Assembly (NCBI GenBank): GCA_050260015.1
Contig: JBLNBN010000028.1
Coordinates: 107,668 to 171,667, forward strand
Direction of reading: 5' to 3'
DNA from: JBLNBN01 sp050260015
GTDB lineage: Bacteria > Bacteroidota > Ignavibacteria > Kapaibacteriales > UBA2268
DNA length: 64,000 bases
A program made the translations under genes and the position numbers. The notes beneath the pieces were generated by a model. The model ran no database searches, was not told the DNA's origin, and worked only from the letters and a program-made list of their open reading frames with translations. Below are positions 38,864-50,000 of the stretch, piece after piece. The first letter of the stretch is position 1. Every line of letters starts with the position of its first letter.

Positions 38864-39755
38864 TCCGCCCCGGTAAGATGCGTTTCCATCGGCGGTGCTG
38901 CCATGCCCAAAGGCCCGGATGTAACCTGATTTCCTCTTCCAATATTTTATTATGCCGGCGAGTTAATTCAAGGACGCCTTCGCTGTCGTACCTCAGGTCG
39001 TCGAAAGTAACTTCCCGCAGGCGCACCCTGTACGTAGCGTCCGGCTGGCGCACGGCGAATCCCATTACGATAGGGACGCCGAATCTCAGGGCGAGCCGCG
39101 CCGGAGCCTCGAAAGCCGAGACGCTCCTGCCGAAAAAATCGATCTCCACGGATTCTTCGCGGCGGGCTGCCTGGTCGGCGAGAAGAGCTAAAGCTTCGTT
39201 TGATTTAAGTATCGTAACGATTTTCCGTGCCGAATGGTACATCGATACTATTTTATTGCCGCCTAACGTTCTGTAACCGTTTAACCGTTTGTCCGCGAAA
39301 TAATTTTTCTGGGGCTTTACAATGACGGTCACGGGAAGCCCGGAAAATCTCCCGGCGGAATAGGCCAGCAATTCCCAATTGCCAAAGTGGCCGGATAGCA
39401 GTATCAGCCCCTTCCCGCGCGAGTACATTTCATTGAGCAGCTCGATATTATCATATTTGATATAGTCATGGAAATCCTGAGCCCTCAAATGCGGGAAGGA
39501 CATTAATTCGACAAGCGTAATCCCGAGATTTTCAAAAGATTCGCCGCAGATGCTCTCTAAGTCCCGCGACTCGCCTTCGAAAGCGTGGCGCAAATTGTCG
39601 AGCGCGATACGCTTCCGGGAAGGCGATATAATTTTCATAATGCGCCCAAGATACTTTCCAAACGAGGAGCGCGCTTTTATAGACATGAGCGAACCGATGA
39701 AACCCAAAAACCTTAAGAACGCAGTCGTGAGCGCGTAGCCAACTTTTTTAAACAT
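38853..39755 (-). CDS. LpxL/HtrB-type lipid A acyltransferase
   Basis: 300 residues. It transfers an acyl chain to the lipid A precursor at the inner membrane. A hydrophobic N-terminal anchor is present (about residues 8-26). The HxxxxE catalytic pair is in GHFGNWELLA; the later motif LLADQAARREESVEIDFFGR corresponds to the second conserved block of the family. Its start ATG overlaps the stop of the GWxTD gene (TAATG), and it overlaps the glycosyltransferase by 11 bases, so these three form a tight operon. Which acyl position it modifies cannot be told. Confidence 0.85.
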   Translation of the reverse strand: MFKKVGYALTTAFLRFLGFIGSLMSIKARSSFGKYLGRIMKIISPSRKRIALDNLRHAFEGESRDLESICGESFENLGITLVELMSFPHLRAQDFHDYIKYDNIELLNEMYSRGKGLILLSGHFGNWELLAYSAGRFSGLPVTVIVKPQKNYFADKRLNGYRTLGGNKIVSMYHSARKIVTILKSNEALALLADQAARREESVEIDFFGRSVSAFEAPARLALRFGVPIVMGFAVRQPDATYRVRLREVTFDDLRYDSEGVLELTRRHNKILEEEIRLHPGLWAWQHRRWKRILPGRNAG

Positions 39756-41164
39756 TATCTTCCTGTGGGATTCGTATCGTATTTCTTGTCCGAACGCTTA
39801 TCGTAAGGGACATAATCCTGGAACCAACGCGCGTTGGCTAATTCGCCGCGAGCCGTGGAGTGAACAAGCAGATAATTCCCGCTGCCGATCGTATCGACGA
39901 AATAAAACGCCGCCCCGCCCTGCACGTTGTCATAAATCCATTCTTCGTAGGCGCGATTTTCCGGATCGGAGGTATGGCGGTTGCGTTGGGTCGGGATGCC
40001 GTATTTTAGCATGATATGGCCGCGCTCAGTGTCCCAGCCCTGGCGTATCTTTCCAGTTGAGAAATAGGTATTGGCGTATTCAATAGACTTCCTAAAATCT
40101 TCGCGTCTTTCGTTTATCCGCGTCTTGGCGTCAGGATCCCTGATATACCAGAATCTGTACAGGTAGCGGCGCTTAGCCGCTTGGGTTTCCAGCTTGTCCC
40201 ATTGCTCTCGCTCCGGCTCTGTGGATATAACCCTTGATTGGCGCCATTCCTTCTCCAATTGCTCGTCGCTCAACGTGGCGAATTCGCTCAGTTCGAAAGC
40301 CTCATTTTCATTAAATTCGGCGGTAAGTTCCGCCGGCATATTCGGATTTAGAACATAGAACTTTTTATAGGAGCTCGAAGTGTCGTCCCCCTTGGCGAGT
40401 TCTATTTTCAAATAATATACGCCGCTCGGAAGGGCTTCCAGCGGCAACTCAACAATATCGACTATCGCGTTCGATTTGGCGTTAATTTGTTTTGGAGCGC
40501 GGAATACTTCCCTGCGCGCGCCGTCGAAAATGATATAATTAATTTCCGATTCCCCGCCATCCGCGTCGTAGATCTCCGAATAAGCTTTAAGCTCGGGCAT
40601 GGTTCCAATAATTTCCAGGGACGGATTCGGCGCCACATATAACCCGTTTTTATAAAATATTGGGTCCCATTTTCTGGTCTGGGCGTTCTCAGGTTCTATG
40701 ATTTGAGCTAACTCAATATCGCTTAGGAACGGCCTTTTTCTATTATTGTCGTTAATAACCAAGGGAAATTCAACCGTTGCATAGGAAGAGCTGTCGTTCA
40801 GGTCCGATATTTTAATAAACGCGCGGTACTGCCCGGGGGGAAGGACGAATTCTTTCTTGCCGAGCAACATATTAACTTGCCCGGACGGCTTATCTATATC
40901 CAATTTATTTTCCGCTATCCAATCCTTACGGGCAATATTTCTTTCCGAGGAATTAATCTCGACGGAAAACATAAGCTCGCCAAGCATAACGCCGCCTTTA
41001 TTCGAATATTTTAGCGTCGTGTCCGGAAAGGAATAATAAAATTCCCATTTCGAGGCTGACGAATCGATTCTAAACTGCGCTGCGTCCAAATTGACTTTAG
41101 GAGCTTTAGCTAAAGCTGGGACGGCCAGGCAAAGGGCTGCAAGGATAATAATTGATTTTTTCAT
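39755..41164 (-). CDS. GWxTD domain exported protein
   Basis: 469 residues with a signal peptide (MKKSIIILAALCLAVPALAKA). The N-terminal two thirds is beta-rich. The C-terminal domain from about residue 290 contains WRQSRVISTEPEREQWDKLE, KRRYLYRFWYIRDPD and GWDTERGHIMLKYGIPTQ, the motif that names the GWxTD family. Members occur in Acidobacteria, Gemmatimonadetes and FCB phyla and have no proven function. Here it leads an operon with a lipid A acyltransferase and a heptosyltransferase-like enzyme, which suggests a role in envelope assembly (inference). A -7 element lies 34 bases upstream. Confidence 0.8.
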   Translation of the reverse strand: MKKSIIILAALCLAVPALAKAPKVNLDAAQFRIDSSASKWEFYYSFPDTTLKYSNKGGVMLGELMFSVEINSSERNIARKDWIAENKLDIDKPSGQVNMLLGKKEFVLPPGQYRAFIKISDLNDSSSYATVEFPLVINDNNRKRPFLSDIELAQIIEPENAQTRKWDPIFYKNGLYVAPNPSLEIIGTMPELKAYSEIYDADGGESEINYIIFDGARREVFRAPKQINAKSNAIVDIVELPLEALPSGVYYLKIELAKGDDTSSSYKKFYVLNPNMPAELTAEFNENEAFELSEFATLSDEQLEKEWRQSRVISTEPEREQWDKLETQAAKRRYLYRFWYIRDPDAKTRINERREDFRKSIEYANTYFSTGKIRQGWDTERGHIMLKYGIPTQRNRHTSDPENRAYEEWIYDNVQGGAAFYFVDTIGSGNYLLVHSTARGELANARWFQDYVPYDKRSDKKYDTNPTGR

Positions 41165-41197
41165 GGCGCTTCATTTTTGCTGATTTTTACGCTTTTA

Positions 41198-41205
41198 CAA
41201 ATTTA
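41198..41205 (-). promoter_or_regulatory. Candidate -7 element for GWxTD-acyltransferase-GT9 operon
   Basis: TAAATTTG on the minus strand fits TAnnTTTG. It lies between the terminator of the PorV gene and the GWxTD start. Confidence 0.4.
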
Positions 41206-41221
41206 ATAAAAAACCTCACAA

Positions 41222-41254
41222 AATAAAATGCCGCCGAAGCAATGCTCCGGCGGC
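41222..41254 (-). terminator. Terminator after the PorV-family gene
   Basis: GCCGCCG pairs with CGGCGGC around an 11-base loop, followed on the minus strand by ATTTTATTTTG. Confidence 0.8.
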
Positions 41255-41278
41255 GCTTTAATTCAATACGGAACGAGA

Positions 41279-42319
41279 TTAGAGAGTAACGCCGATCGAG
41301 AAACGATTGACGAGACCTAAATTCGCCGTAGGGCTAATCGAATAGTCGAACCTGCCGCCGAAACCGCTGCCAAGGTACTTAATACCAACGCCGCCGGAGA
41401 AGCCTAATTGCTCGTTGCCGAATTGATAACCGGCGCGGAGGCTGAGTAGGTCGTTCCACGTGTATTCGGCGCCGAGATTATATTGCTCGGCTACGTCGGA
41501 TACGGTAATAAAGTCGAATGCGCCCGTTACTTTATGCTCATCCTGAGTATAAATGTCGGAAGCTACGCCTGCGCGGAATATCAACGGTAGCGAATATGCC
41601 GACGAGATGTACGACACGTCGAGAGGAGCTTGCCAGAGTTCTTCGTAAAGCTTCTTCTGCGAGCCGAGGTCCTGGCCTTGGTATTCTTGTTCGCCGCCTA
41701 AGTTCTGGATAGCAAAGCCAAGCTTAATGCCCTGGATGCCGGTCTCATAGAGAGTACCGATATCGAAAGCGACGCCGGAGCTTGAAACTGAAGCGATCGA
41801 GTTATTGATATACTTAGCCGTGATACCGAAGGAGAATTGCTCCGTTAAGAATCCGGCAAAGGTAATACCTACAGCCATATCGTTGATATCGTACGTTGCG
41901 CCCGTTCCTTCCGGATGGTCTATCGTAGTAACGGGTATAGCGTTAGTTCCGAAAGAGGTGAAGCTAATTCCGGCCGCGAAGTCCGCTCCTATCGGTACGG
42001 AAGCGCCGGCGAAGCTGTGGCTCATATCGGCAAAGTACTGGCAGTAATCGAATTCTGCAGTGATGGTATGCAAGTTAGCCAAGCCGGCCGGATTCCAGTA
42101 GAGCGACGTTAAGTCGTTCGCAACGGCGGAATAAGCTCCGCCCATCGCGCTTGCGCGGGCCCCGACGCCGATCTTGAGGAATTGACCTCCGACGGCGGCA
42201 GTTTTGTCCGCTTTACCTTGAGACGACGAGCCTCGCTGCCTGCCCGGATCCTCGGCGGCGTGCGCCGTTACGCTCGTCAGTAAAGCAAAAAGACCAATTA
42301 TTGATAGAATTTTATTCAT
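41279..42319 (-). CDS. PorV/PorQ family outer-membrane barrel protein
   Basis: 346 residues with a signal peptide (MNKILSIIGLFALLTSVTAHA). After a short polar lead, FLKIGVGARASAMGGAYSAVANDLTSLYWNPAGLA is the strongly conserved opening of PorV/PorQ and FadL-like barrels (UPF0164 group); the rest alternates beta strands and ends FSIGVTL. PorV shuttles T9SS substrates between translocon and attachment complex; paralogues can serve other surface roles. It is the last gene of the TonB-receptor operon, 23 bases after the 1540-residue protein gene. A GGAGA site precedes the ATG and a terminator follows. Confidence 0.88.
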   Translation of the reverse strand: MNKILSIIGLFALLTSVTAHAAEDPGRQRGSSSQGKADKTAAVGGQFLKIGVGARASAMGGAYSAVANDLTSLYWNPAGLANLHTITAEFDYCQYFADMSHSFAGASVPIGADFAAGISFTSFGTNAIPVTTIDHPEGTGATYDINDMAVGITFAGFLTEQFSFGITAKYINNSIASVSSSGVAFDIGTLYETGIQGIKLGFAIQNLGGEQEYQGQDLGSQKKLYEELWQAPLDVSYISSAYSLPLIFRAGVASDIYTQDEHKVTGAFDFITVSDVAEQYNLGAEYTWNDLLSLRAGYQFGNEQLGFSGGVGIKYLGSGFGGRFDYSISPTANLGLVNRFSIGVTL

Positions 42320-42342
42320 TATTTTCTCCGTTAATTTAATTT

Positions 42343-45300
42343 TTATTCTTCTGACGATAAGCGGAATCCGCCGAGAATTACTGAGAACGTCTTATAGGTT
42401 TGTGCGCCGTCCGGGGTCGTTATTACCGCTACGAATCCCTGGCTTGCAGAACGAGTTCCATTTACGGTTAAGATATCCCATACTTCTACGGATTCTTTTG
42501 CGCCAAGCGGAGAAGTAAACGCGTCGTGTTCCAACGTGCGAACCAAATCGCCGGCTACCGTGTAAATCTGAATCGTGCAACGGGTCGGGAGCTTCGTAAA
42601 GAATATCTGCGAATCGTAAGGCGATTTTTGTCCAATGTGCGATATGACGTACGGGTTAGGCGTTACGCCGACTTCATCCATCATATCGTCCGTTATGTTC
42701 TTCGTTGTCGTGTCGATAGGAGTCACGTTGATACGTATCTTTGCGCCGGGTAAAGGCATGCCTTGCGCGCCGCCGATAGTCTTGAGCACGATCTTGTCGC
42801 CTGCTTCAAAATCCTTTCCGAACGTATAGTTAGTAATACGCGATCCAAAGTTCAAGCCCCAGGAATTGGTCCAGACATTAGCGTAGATAAGGCCGAAGTT
42901 AATACCGCCAACGTTTATCGTATGAGTAAAGTCAATTTGATTTCCCCTGGTCGATGTTCCCGTCAGGTAGTATCTACCTTGCGTGCCGACGTAAGTGTTT
43001 GTTGCGCTTCTATAGGGTTCCGCTGCAGGGCGAGCTACATAGTTCTTAGCCTGGAGAGGTTTATAGTCTCGTACGTTTACGTAGCCGGATGCGGCGATAT
43101 TGAACTTACCGATGAACTTGTTAGATTCCAGGCTGTCGTAATGAGCGCCTTTTGCAAGGAAATTACGCGGATCCGGATAGAGTTTCTTGGAAAGTAAAAC
43201 CGCGCCGGTCTGAGGATTAATTACGTCGGTAAACGCCATCGGTATTTCTATGTGCGGCATTTCCAACGGGTAGCGCACTAAAACCGAATCATTGACATTA
43301 TTAAGCGCAGGCCTATTATACGTAGAGATATTACGCATTCTAACGTTCAGGTAAGGAACTGTGAATTCGTCAGTTTGCTTGGCGTTTTCCGCGCCCCATT
43401 CCAGGGTCATCTTCTCGGTGCCGCCGGGCAGGAACTCGAGTTCGTACTCGCCGGGCCCGTTGTTGAAGCCCGCAGCTAATAATGCGTTATAGTAGTAATC
43501 GTAAGCGACTTCTTGAGTCTTAAGGATTACGTCCTCGTCGAGCTTGGAGCCCCCGTTATCTGCAATACCTAACGGAGTGCTGATGCTTTTGCCGGCTACG
43601 TATGAGTTGTAAGAATCCAACGTAGTCAGGTCAGGCCTGTACCAACCGCCGAATTGTTTCATTGTATAGTCGAAGCTGAAGCCAAGCGTACCATATACGT
43701 CGGAGTTGAAGTAAGTGGAGTAGCAGTAGCCCTTATCGCGGAAGTTACCGGTAGTAAAGGTGCCGGAACGCAGAAGCGATTCGCGGTTGTCGCGCAATGC
43801 GAACGTATTCGTATCGCCTCTAATAGGATCAACGATAGCGGAGTCAGCCCAGATATAGGAACCTGCATTTTCCGTGAAAGCTTCGCGGAAGGAGAGATCG
43901 CAAGGCTGAGTTTCAAACATATAACCAGCGTCGTAAAGCGTCTTGCCAGTAGTCAAGTCGGTTAATTTCAGTCTCTGCTGATAGAGGCCAAACTTCAGGG
44001 CGTCTTGTTCGTTTCTGCCCGGGAATTTAGCTTCGTAGCGGCGCCAAAGCGGTTGGAATTCGAGTTCGAGCGTATGGCCGCTGAGCAATTGGTTAACGCG
44101 TTCCTGGTCGACCGGGAATGCCTGGAAGTTGTAGATGCCGCCGAATTTTGCGGAATCTTCAGGAGTGATCGAGATAACGAATTGCGAATTCTTGCTAACG
44201 GGCGCGCTCTTCGGAGTCGTTTGAATGAAGTTAGGCCTGCCTTCCTGGGCCGAGTTCAACTTAATCGGCGTGGGTTGGTTGTAGTCGCCTTCGTCGAATG
44301 CGAGCACCTTGTAGTAATAGTCGATATTGTTAAGTAATTTTTCAGTCTTGATGGGATTTTCATCCGTATCGATATAGCCGTTCTTATTGTCGTCGCCTAT
44401 GTCGGTAAACGTCCTGTTATTGGTTATTTCACGCATATAGGGCGCGATATAATTGTAACGAAGATCCGCGTTTTCCTCTATCTGCGGGAATTCTATCTTA
44501 GCGTAGCCGGATTTGACCCATTCGTAGATAGATTCTTGAATTGATACGATATGATTGGGGTCCCTAAGTACCTGATTTATATCCCTAGGTATCAATACGT
44601 TGACGACGAAGTCGGAATTGAGCCATCTGCCAGTACTCAATTGATAGACTGAATCGATTCTGGTTCTGATTATCTGTTGAGGATGAACATGCCCCTTATC
44701 GTCAGTAAATTCAGGAATCGTATCAGTAGGCCCAACGATACCGTCGGATTTATTCCTTATAAAGGCATTAAAGTAGGCGGTGTCAATCGTAGTTGCTACT
44801 TCCCTGAAATACAACGGGTTGTATGCCATAAGGGCCGGGTTCAGTTTAACTGTTCCTATAAGAGCTTCATTGAAGAGCTTATAATTTTTCGAAGGCCAGG
44901 TCAACTTTGTTTGAATAGGAGCATCGAAATTTAAGCCGTCTTCTTTAGCTAGCTTATTAAAGAAGGCGCCCCATGGACGTGAAAGAGCCGAGGTGTCAAT
45001 GCTGGTTAATACCGGAGCGTATATGCCGGTTTGATTATAAACCTGAACTTCCGATATCGGCTGCGTTCCGAATGGTATTCTCATGACTTTAATAGCCATG
45101 GTGTCGAATTTATTAATCCCGTTCTCCTGAACGATGCTAGGTCCGAGAACCCAGATCTGATCGATAAAGGGCATGCGCGTATTGCTTTCGTCCATACCGC
45201 CGCGATAGGGCGATTTCCAGAACGGAGGACGCATCTGGTAGCTTGCAAGCTCTTTCCAACCCAACGGACCCTTGCCCGAAGGATATTGGTTGTTGCCTTC

Positions 45301-46965
45301 GATTATGTTCAGATCGAACGTGTCGAGGTTGGTTCTGCGGGCGCGATAGATTCTAAAGCCCATGAAGTCCAGGCCATTTTCGTACGGGTCGACGGAGAGT
45401 TCCGCCGTGGAGTCCCAGGTGAGTTGGATCGCGTTGTTCAACGGCGTCCAGTTGGTGATAACCGAAGCGTCGGGAGGCATTGGAGCCTGGAAGTTGTTGT
45501 CGTAAACTGCCTGGGCGAATTTGTCTTTGCGGATAAGCTCTGCGATGTCCGCTTCCGTACCGTCGGCGTCCGCGCCTTTAGCTGCGTTTGCAAGTATGAT
45601 ACCTACAATAACGCGTACTGTGTCCTTCGGACGCATGTGGAAGGGACCGGTAGCCATCATGAAGCGTTTGTCGCCAGGGCCGGTCTCGCCTTCGCGCTGG
45701 CCAAGCGACATAAAGTCGTAGCGGGCTTCGTCGGCTAATTTATCGTCGTCGATGGACCAGTTTCTAAACGTACGCAAGCCCAATTGGGAGCTGTTGTGGT
45801 AGAACGCGGAGTCCTTACGAACGAAGCCGGAGTAGCCTTCGACGATAATAGGAGTCTTCTTCTTACCGATTACGTTGCCTAAGCTGTCTTTTATGTCGTC
45901 TTCTCTGTATGCAATTTGAACTGCGGGGCTCTCGAGGAAGTCAAATCCAAGGTAGCCGAAGCCGCGGCCGCGTTCGCCCAAATCAGGGTTCGTCCACTGG
46001 TAGGCGAGGTTGAGCGTAGTGTCGGTTGAATGGTAACGAACGCGGTCGTTATCCGCGCCGCGACGAGTGTTCGGAGCTACTGCGATATCGACGTCCATAA
46101 CGGGCGCGAGCCAGCATTCGCGAAGCGTATCGTTTGAAAGGTTCGTAATATCGTAGCGAAGGAAGATAAAGTCGCGATAGTCGCCGAAGCCCCACGAATA
46201 GATCGTGTGCTCGTACTGTAAACGCAACGGGTAGCCTTCTTTCTTACGCTGGGCGACGCCGCCCTCGTAACGGTTGAGGTCGGTATCCTTAAAAGTACAG
46301 AAGATATCTTCTTCGGATATGTAGGCGGGACCTTTAGGATAAGTCGTGCGGTTACGCTCGGCATTGTCCTTTATGAAATAACCGAAATAGCGGTTTTTCT
46401 TTAAGGTGTCCTTAGCTTCCCTGCTAGCGTCCCAAACGGGCCAGTTGCCCTGTACGCTCGGGTCCAGCGGAGTTCCGTCGGCTTTAAAGTCGATGGAGAA
46501 ATATGTTCTGTAGGTTTCGATATCGTTAGGGTCTACGTTGTCGCCGTCCTCGATGCGGCCCGGAACCATCCAGGACGTACCCGAGTTAGGGTTGTAGGAG
46601 ACTTCAACGTATTTTCTGTATTGTACCTGGTCGGTAATGCTAGGGTTCGGCTTCTGCGCGGCAAACCAAACGCCGCCGCCGAAGATGTACTGGTTAACGG
46701 ATCCGCGAGGCCAGTAACCGCCGCCGATACCGCCGGATTGCGAAATGTTGAATCCGAAGATACCGTAGTTAGTCGTGTAGAATTGAACGTTACTAACCGT
46801 GTTCTGTTGCAAATCGTACACGCTGCGGAGTTGCTTCGCTTGTAGTTCCTCGGAGTCGCCTTTGTCTTTCTTGGAGCGTACCTTAGTTGCGGCTTCAGCG
46901 TTGAAGCTTGCCAACATCAAGGTAGCCGCTAAGAGAAAAGCTAACCTTTTAACATAATTTTTCAT
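42343..46965 (-). CDS. Very large exported protein of unknown function, operon with TonB receptor
   Basis: 1540 residues with a signal peptide (RLAFLLAATLMLASFNAEAA). The N-terminal region (about residues 45-480) has Gly- and aromatic-rich strands (GGGVWFAAQ, YDITNLSNDTLRECWLAPVM). Two sections beginning near 505 and 850 look like fibronectin-III modules (ITNWTPLNNAIQLTWDST). The C terminus from about 1430 has VTPNPYV and IQIYTVAGDLVRTLEHDA with a final beta hairpin, resembling FlgD-like/T9SS sorting modules but divergent. I do not recognise a catalytic domain. It lies between a TonB receptor (40-base gap) and a PorV-like barrel (23-base gap) in one operon, so it is probably their surface partner. 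Confidence 0.7.
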   Translation of the reverse strand: MKNYVKRLAFLLAATLMLASFNAEAATKVRSKKDKGDSEELQAKQLRSVYDLQQNTVSNVQFYTTNYGIFGFNISQSGGIGGGYWPRGSVNQYIFGGGVWFAAQKPNPSITDQVQYRKYVEVSYNPNSGTSWMVPGRIEDGDNVDPNDIETYRTYFSIDFKADGTPLDPSVQGNWPVWDASREAKDTLKKNRYFGYFIKDNAERNRTTYPKGPAYISEEDIFCTFKDTDLNRYEGGVAQRKKEGYPLRLQYEHTIYSWGFGDYRDFIFLRYDITNLSNDTLRECWLAPVMDVDIAVAPNTRRGADNDRVRYHSTDTTLNLAYQWTNPDLGERGRGFGYLGFDFLESPAVQIAYREDDIKDSLGNVIGKKKTPIIVEGYSGFVRKDSAFYHNSSQLGLRTFRNWSIDDDKLADEARYDFMSLGQREGETGPGDKRFMMATGPFHMRPKDTVRVIVGIILANAAKGADADGTEADIAELIRKDKFAQAVYDNNFQAPMPPDASVITNWTPLNNAIQLTWDSTAELSVDPYENGLDFMGFRIYRARRTNLDTFDLNIIEGNNQYPSGKGPLGWKELASYQMRPPFWKSPYRGGMDESNTRMPFIDQIWVLGPSIVQENGINKFDTMAIKVMRIPFGTQPISEVQVYNQTGIYAPVLTSIDTSALSRPWGAFFNKLAKEDGLNFDAPIQTKLTWPSKNYKLFNEALIGTVKLNPALMAYNPLYFREVATTIDTAYFNAFIRNKSDGIVGPTDTIPEFTDDKGHVHPQQIIRTRIDSVYQLSTGRWLNSDFVVNVLIPRDINQVLRDPNHIVSIQESIYEWVKSGYAKIEFPQIEENADLRYNYIAPYMREITNNRTFTDIGDDNKNGYIDTDENPIKTEKLLNNIDYYYKVLAFDEGDYNQPTPIKLNSAQEGRPNFIQTTPKSAPVSKNSQFVISITPEDSAKFGGIYNFQAFPVDQERVNQLLSGHTLELEFQPLWRRYEAKFPGRNEQDALKFGLYQQRLKLTDLTTGKTLYDAGYMFETQPCDLSFREAFTENAGSYIWADSAIVDPIRGDTNTFALRDNRESLLRSGTFTTGNFRDKGYCYSTYFNSDVYGTLGFSFDYTMKQFGGWYRPDLTTLDSYNSYVAGKSISTPLGIADNGGSKLDEDVILKTQEVAYDYYYNALLAAGFNNGPGEYELEFLPGGTEKMTLEWGAENAKQTDEFTVPYLNVRMRNISTYNRPALNNVNDSVLVRYPLEMPHIEIPMAFTDVINPQTGAVLLSKKLYPDPRNFLAKGAHYDSLESNKFIGKFNIAASGYVNVRDYKPLQAKNYVARPAAEPYRSATNTYVGTQGRYYLTGTSTRGNQIDFTHTINVGGINFGLIYANVWTNSWGLNFGSRITNYTFGKDFEAGDKIVLKTIGGAQGMPLPGAKIRINVTPIDTTTKNITDDMMDEVGVTPNPYVISHIGQKSPYDSQIFFTKLPTRCTIQIYTVAGDLVRTLEHDAFTSPLGAKESVEVWDILTVNGTRSASQGFVAVITTPDGAQTYKTFSVILGGFRLSSEE

Positions 46966-47005
46966 TTATTACCTCTTATTTTACCTAAATTTTCAATTTT
47001 TCGTT

Positions 47006-50000
47006 TTAGAATCTAAACGTAGCGCCAATTGCGACCGTACGGGGAGCCTGGAAGTTACCGCGATTTCTGATCGAAGTTTTGATTACTTCGAGGTAGCTCT
47101 GGTATTTCTCAGATTGTTCAACGACGCCGTTATGATTGAAGTCAGCGGCTTCGTTGTAGAGTCTGCGTCCGTACATATCGTATTGATCCGGTCTGTAGGA
47201 TTCCGGGTTAGCGTAGGTTGCTTCCTTGTACCAGGGAGTAGCGTTGAAGCTGCCGATCTGGCGGGCAAGGCTGCTTCCGTTGTCAAGCGGATCGCCTGTA
47301 GCGGAGAAGAAGCCTACGATCGCGGTGCGGTTTGTTACGTTAATGATATCTGCAAAGAATTCAAGCGAAGATCTGCCCATTGATTCGCCGAACCAATCGC
47401 TCATGTAGAAGAGCTTGGTAATACGGGAGTCGAGTCTCCAGAAGGAGGGCTGGCGTTCTGCATTGATTTCGCTTAAGCGGTTGCCGTTCTTGTCAGTTTT
47501 CGTGTAAGGGAAACCGGAACGATAGGTGCCGGTAAAGTTGATGTTCATGTTCTCGAGGAACTGGATGCCGCCGATAGCGGGGCCTTCATTTTGGTTCCAA
47601 ACGAAGTCGAGCATCATCTTTACGTTGTGACGCGAGTCCCATGGCTGCGGGAACGGTTCGAGCGGGAAAGCTTGCTTACCGGAGTAAACGTCCGTCGGGG
47701 AGCCATAGTTCGAAGTAGCGTCTGGAGCGGTTCCTTCAAATTGCGATATCGTATAGTTAATATTCAGGCCGATATGATCTGTCGGGCGTTTGCGGAATTC
47801 AAATTCAATACCGCGGGAGTTTCCGTATTCATTAACCGAGCTGATATAGAACGGGTTCGGAACAGCGTCAACATACGTTACGCCTAATTCATTATATATA
47901 TCTTTATAGTATGCGGTTGCCGTAAACAACATGTCCTCGCCGATGATCTGCTCGAGAGATACCTGGTATTGGTTCGTTCTCTGCGGGCCTAAGTTCGGGT
48001 TGCCTAAGATATCGCCCGTGCGAAGGAGGTCGACTGCGAACTTATCGTAAAGGCTCGAAAGCTGCGGCATCTTGTAGTAGATACCGTAAGCGAGGTTTAA
48101 TCTCGTCTGATCGGTTACAGGATAAGCTATGTTGATGCGGGGAGAAATCTGGAATTTCATCGACGCCGGGGCAAATCCTGAGTCCGCGCGAATTGAGGTA
48201 AAGGTCGAGTCGCTCGTTCTGTATTGCGCGTTCGGATCGAACAAGTCGAAGCGAATGCTGGGGCTGATGATGATGCCCTTGTAAGCGATTTGATCCTGGA
48301 AATAAAGGCCGTATTTTCTCGGTTCGAACGGCTTGCTGGTTTTATCCCAAACGGTTTGATTGTCAGCGTAAATATTGCCGCCGTATTGATCGGTGTAAAC
48401 GTCGTAGAAGGGATTGCCGTCCCAGGGATTGCCAACCTGGTAGCGATTTAAAGTATAGAGCTTAACTTCGAAACCAGTTTTAAATACGTGGTTAAAGTCG
48501 GAAGTATTGAACACGCTGGTATAGCTACCGTCGGCTTGCCAATAGGTGCTTAGGCGATAGTCGAAGCCGCTGTTGTTGCCGCCGGAGTAGAAGGACCCCT
48601 GGATACCGTAAGGATTGTCGGTGCCCTGGAAATAGGAACCGCCTTCGTAGAAGCCCGTGATAGGATTACGGGTGGGCATATCTAACTCGAGGAAGCCGTC
48701 TTCGGTCTTTGCAAGAGTAGTTGCCGACTGGTAAATATCGATGATCTTGTCGCCGATGATCTTACCGTTTTCATTACGGCCCTTGACTAATCCCTTACCG
48801 TCGTAGATTAATTCGTCTACCGGCTCATAAATATCGTAGCCGGAGAAAAATCCGAGCGGATTGACGTTCATGCGCCTGCCGTAAATATCGTCGTTCTGGT
48901 TGTATGACAAAGTTAAATCATAGAACGAAGTGGAGGAAAGCGTGTGGTTGATCCTCGTCATTACGTTGTTCACAAACTGGTTGCCCACAATTTGCTTTGC
49001 CTGGGCTTCAGTCATCTGGGTTTGAGCGCCGTTGGGTAAGATGCCTTTATCATTTTGATAGAGCCAAGCCCAGCCATTACCTTGAGCCGTCGTCAGGCCC
49101 CATGTGCCGCCAACTAACAAATTAAGGTTTTCGCTTATACCGAAGGACATTCTGCCTGTAATGTTTCTCATCCAGGTGTCGTTTCCGGGCAAGTGGCCTA
49201 AGTTATTGCCTAGCGGATCGTAAATTTCGTATCCGCCGGAGTATTTATCAAATTTAGTAACGCCGGAGATGCTGAAGGTCGATTTGCTTAAGAAAGGAAT
49301 AGGACCGGAGAACTGCGCGTCAATTTGGTTTTCGCCTGCGCCCTGGAGCTTTGCGCCTTCGCCTGCGCTAACGGCGCGGAGGCGGGTGCCCTCGTCTACG
49401 ATCTCTACGCCGGAGCTTTGAGAGCCGTAGAGAGCTTCCAATTCGCCTCTCCAACGGAGGAGACCTTCGTACATGTTGTCTTTACCGGTCTTTACGACGG
49501 TGTTAACGACGCCGCCGGTCGCTTCGCCGTATTCAGCCGAAAAGCCGCCGGTCTTAACCTGGACTTCTTCGGTAGCGAATTGCGAAACCATCGGGTAGTA
49601 ACCGTTGCCGCCGAGGCCGAGCGTGCCGGTGATCTGGTTCGATACGTCAAGGCCGTCCACGCGAACCTGCGTTTCCGTGGAACGCGAGCCGCGAACGTAG
49701 AAACCGCCGCCGCTGCTTTGAACGCCCGCGCTTATAGAGACGACGTTCAAGACGCCTTCGCGGGCTACGTTTTGCAATTCCTTGCCGGACAGCACGCTCT
49801 GCGAGCCCTGCTGATCCTTGCGAATAAGATCTTTGTTTGCGATGACCTCAATCTCGCCTGTCCTGCTTGATTTTTCGGTAAGGGTTACGTTTAATTCCGT
49901 CGTTTGGTCGGCGGAGATCCTGGCTTCTTTCGTAACTTCCGTCTTACCAACCGAGCGGAATTTAATTTGATAAACGCCGGAAGGTATATTCGTAATCGTA

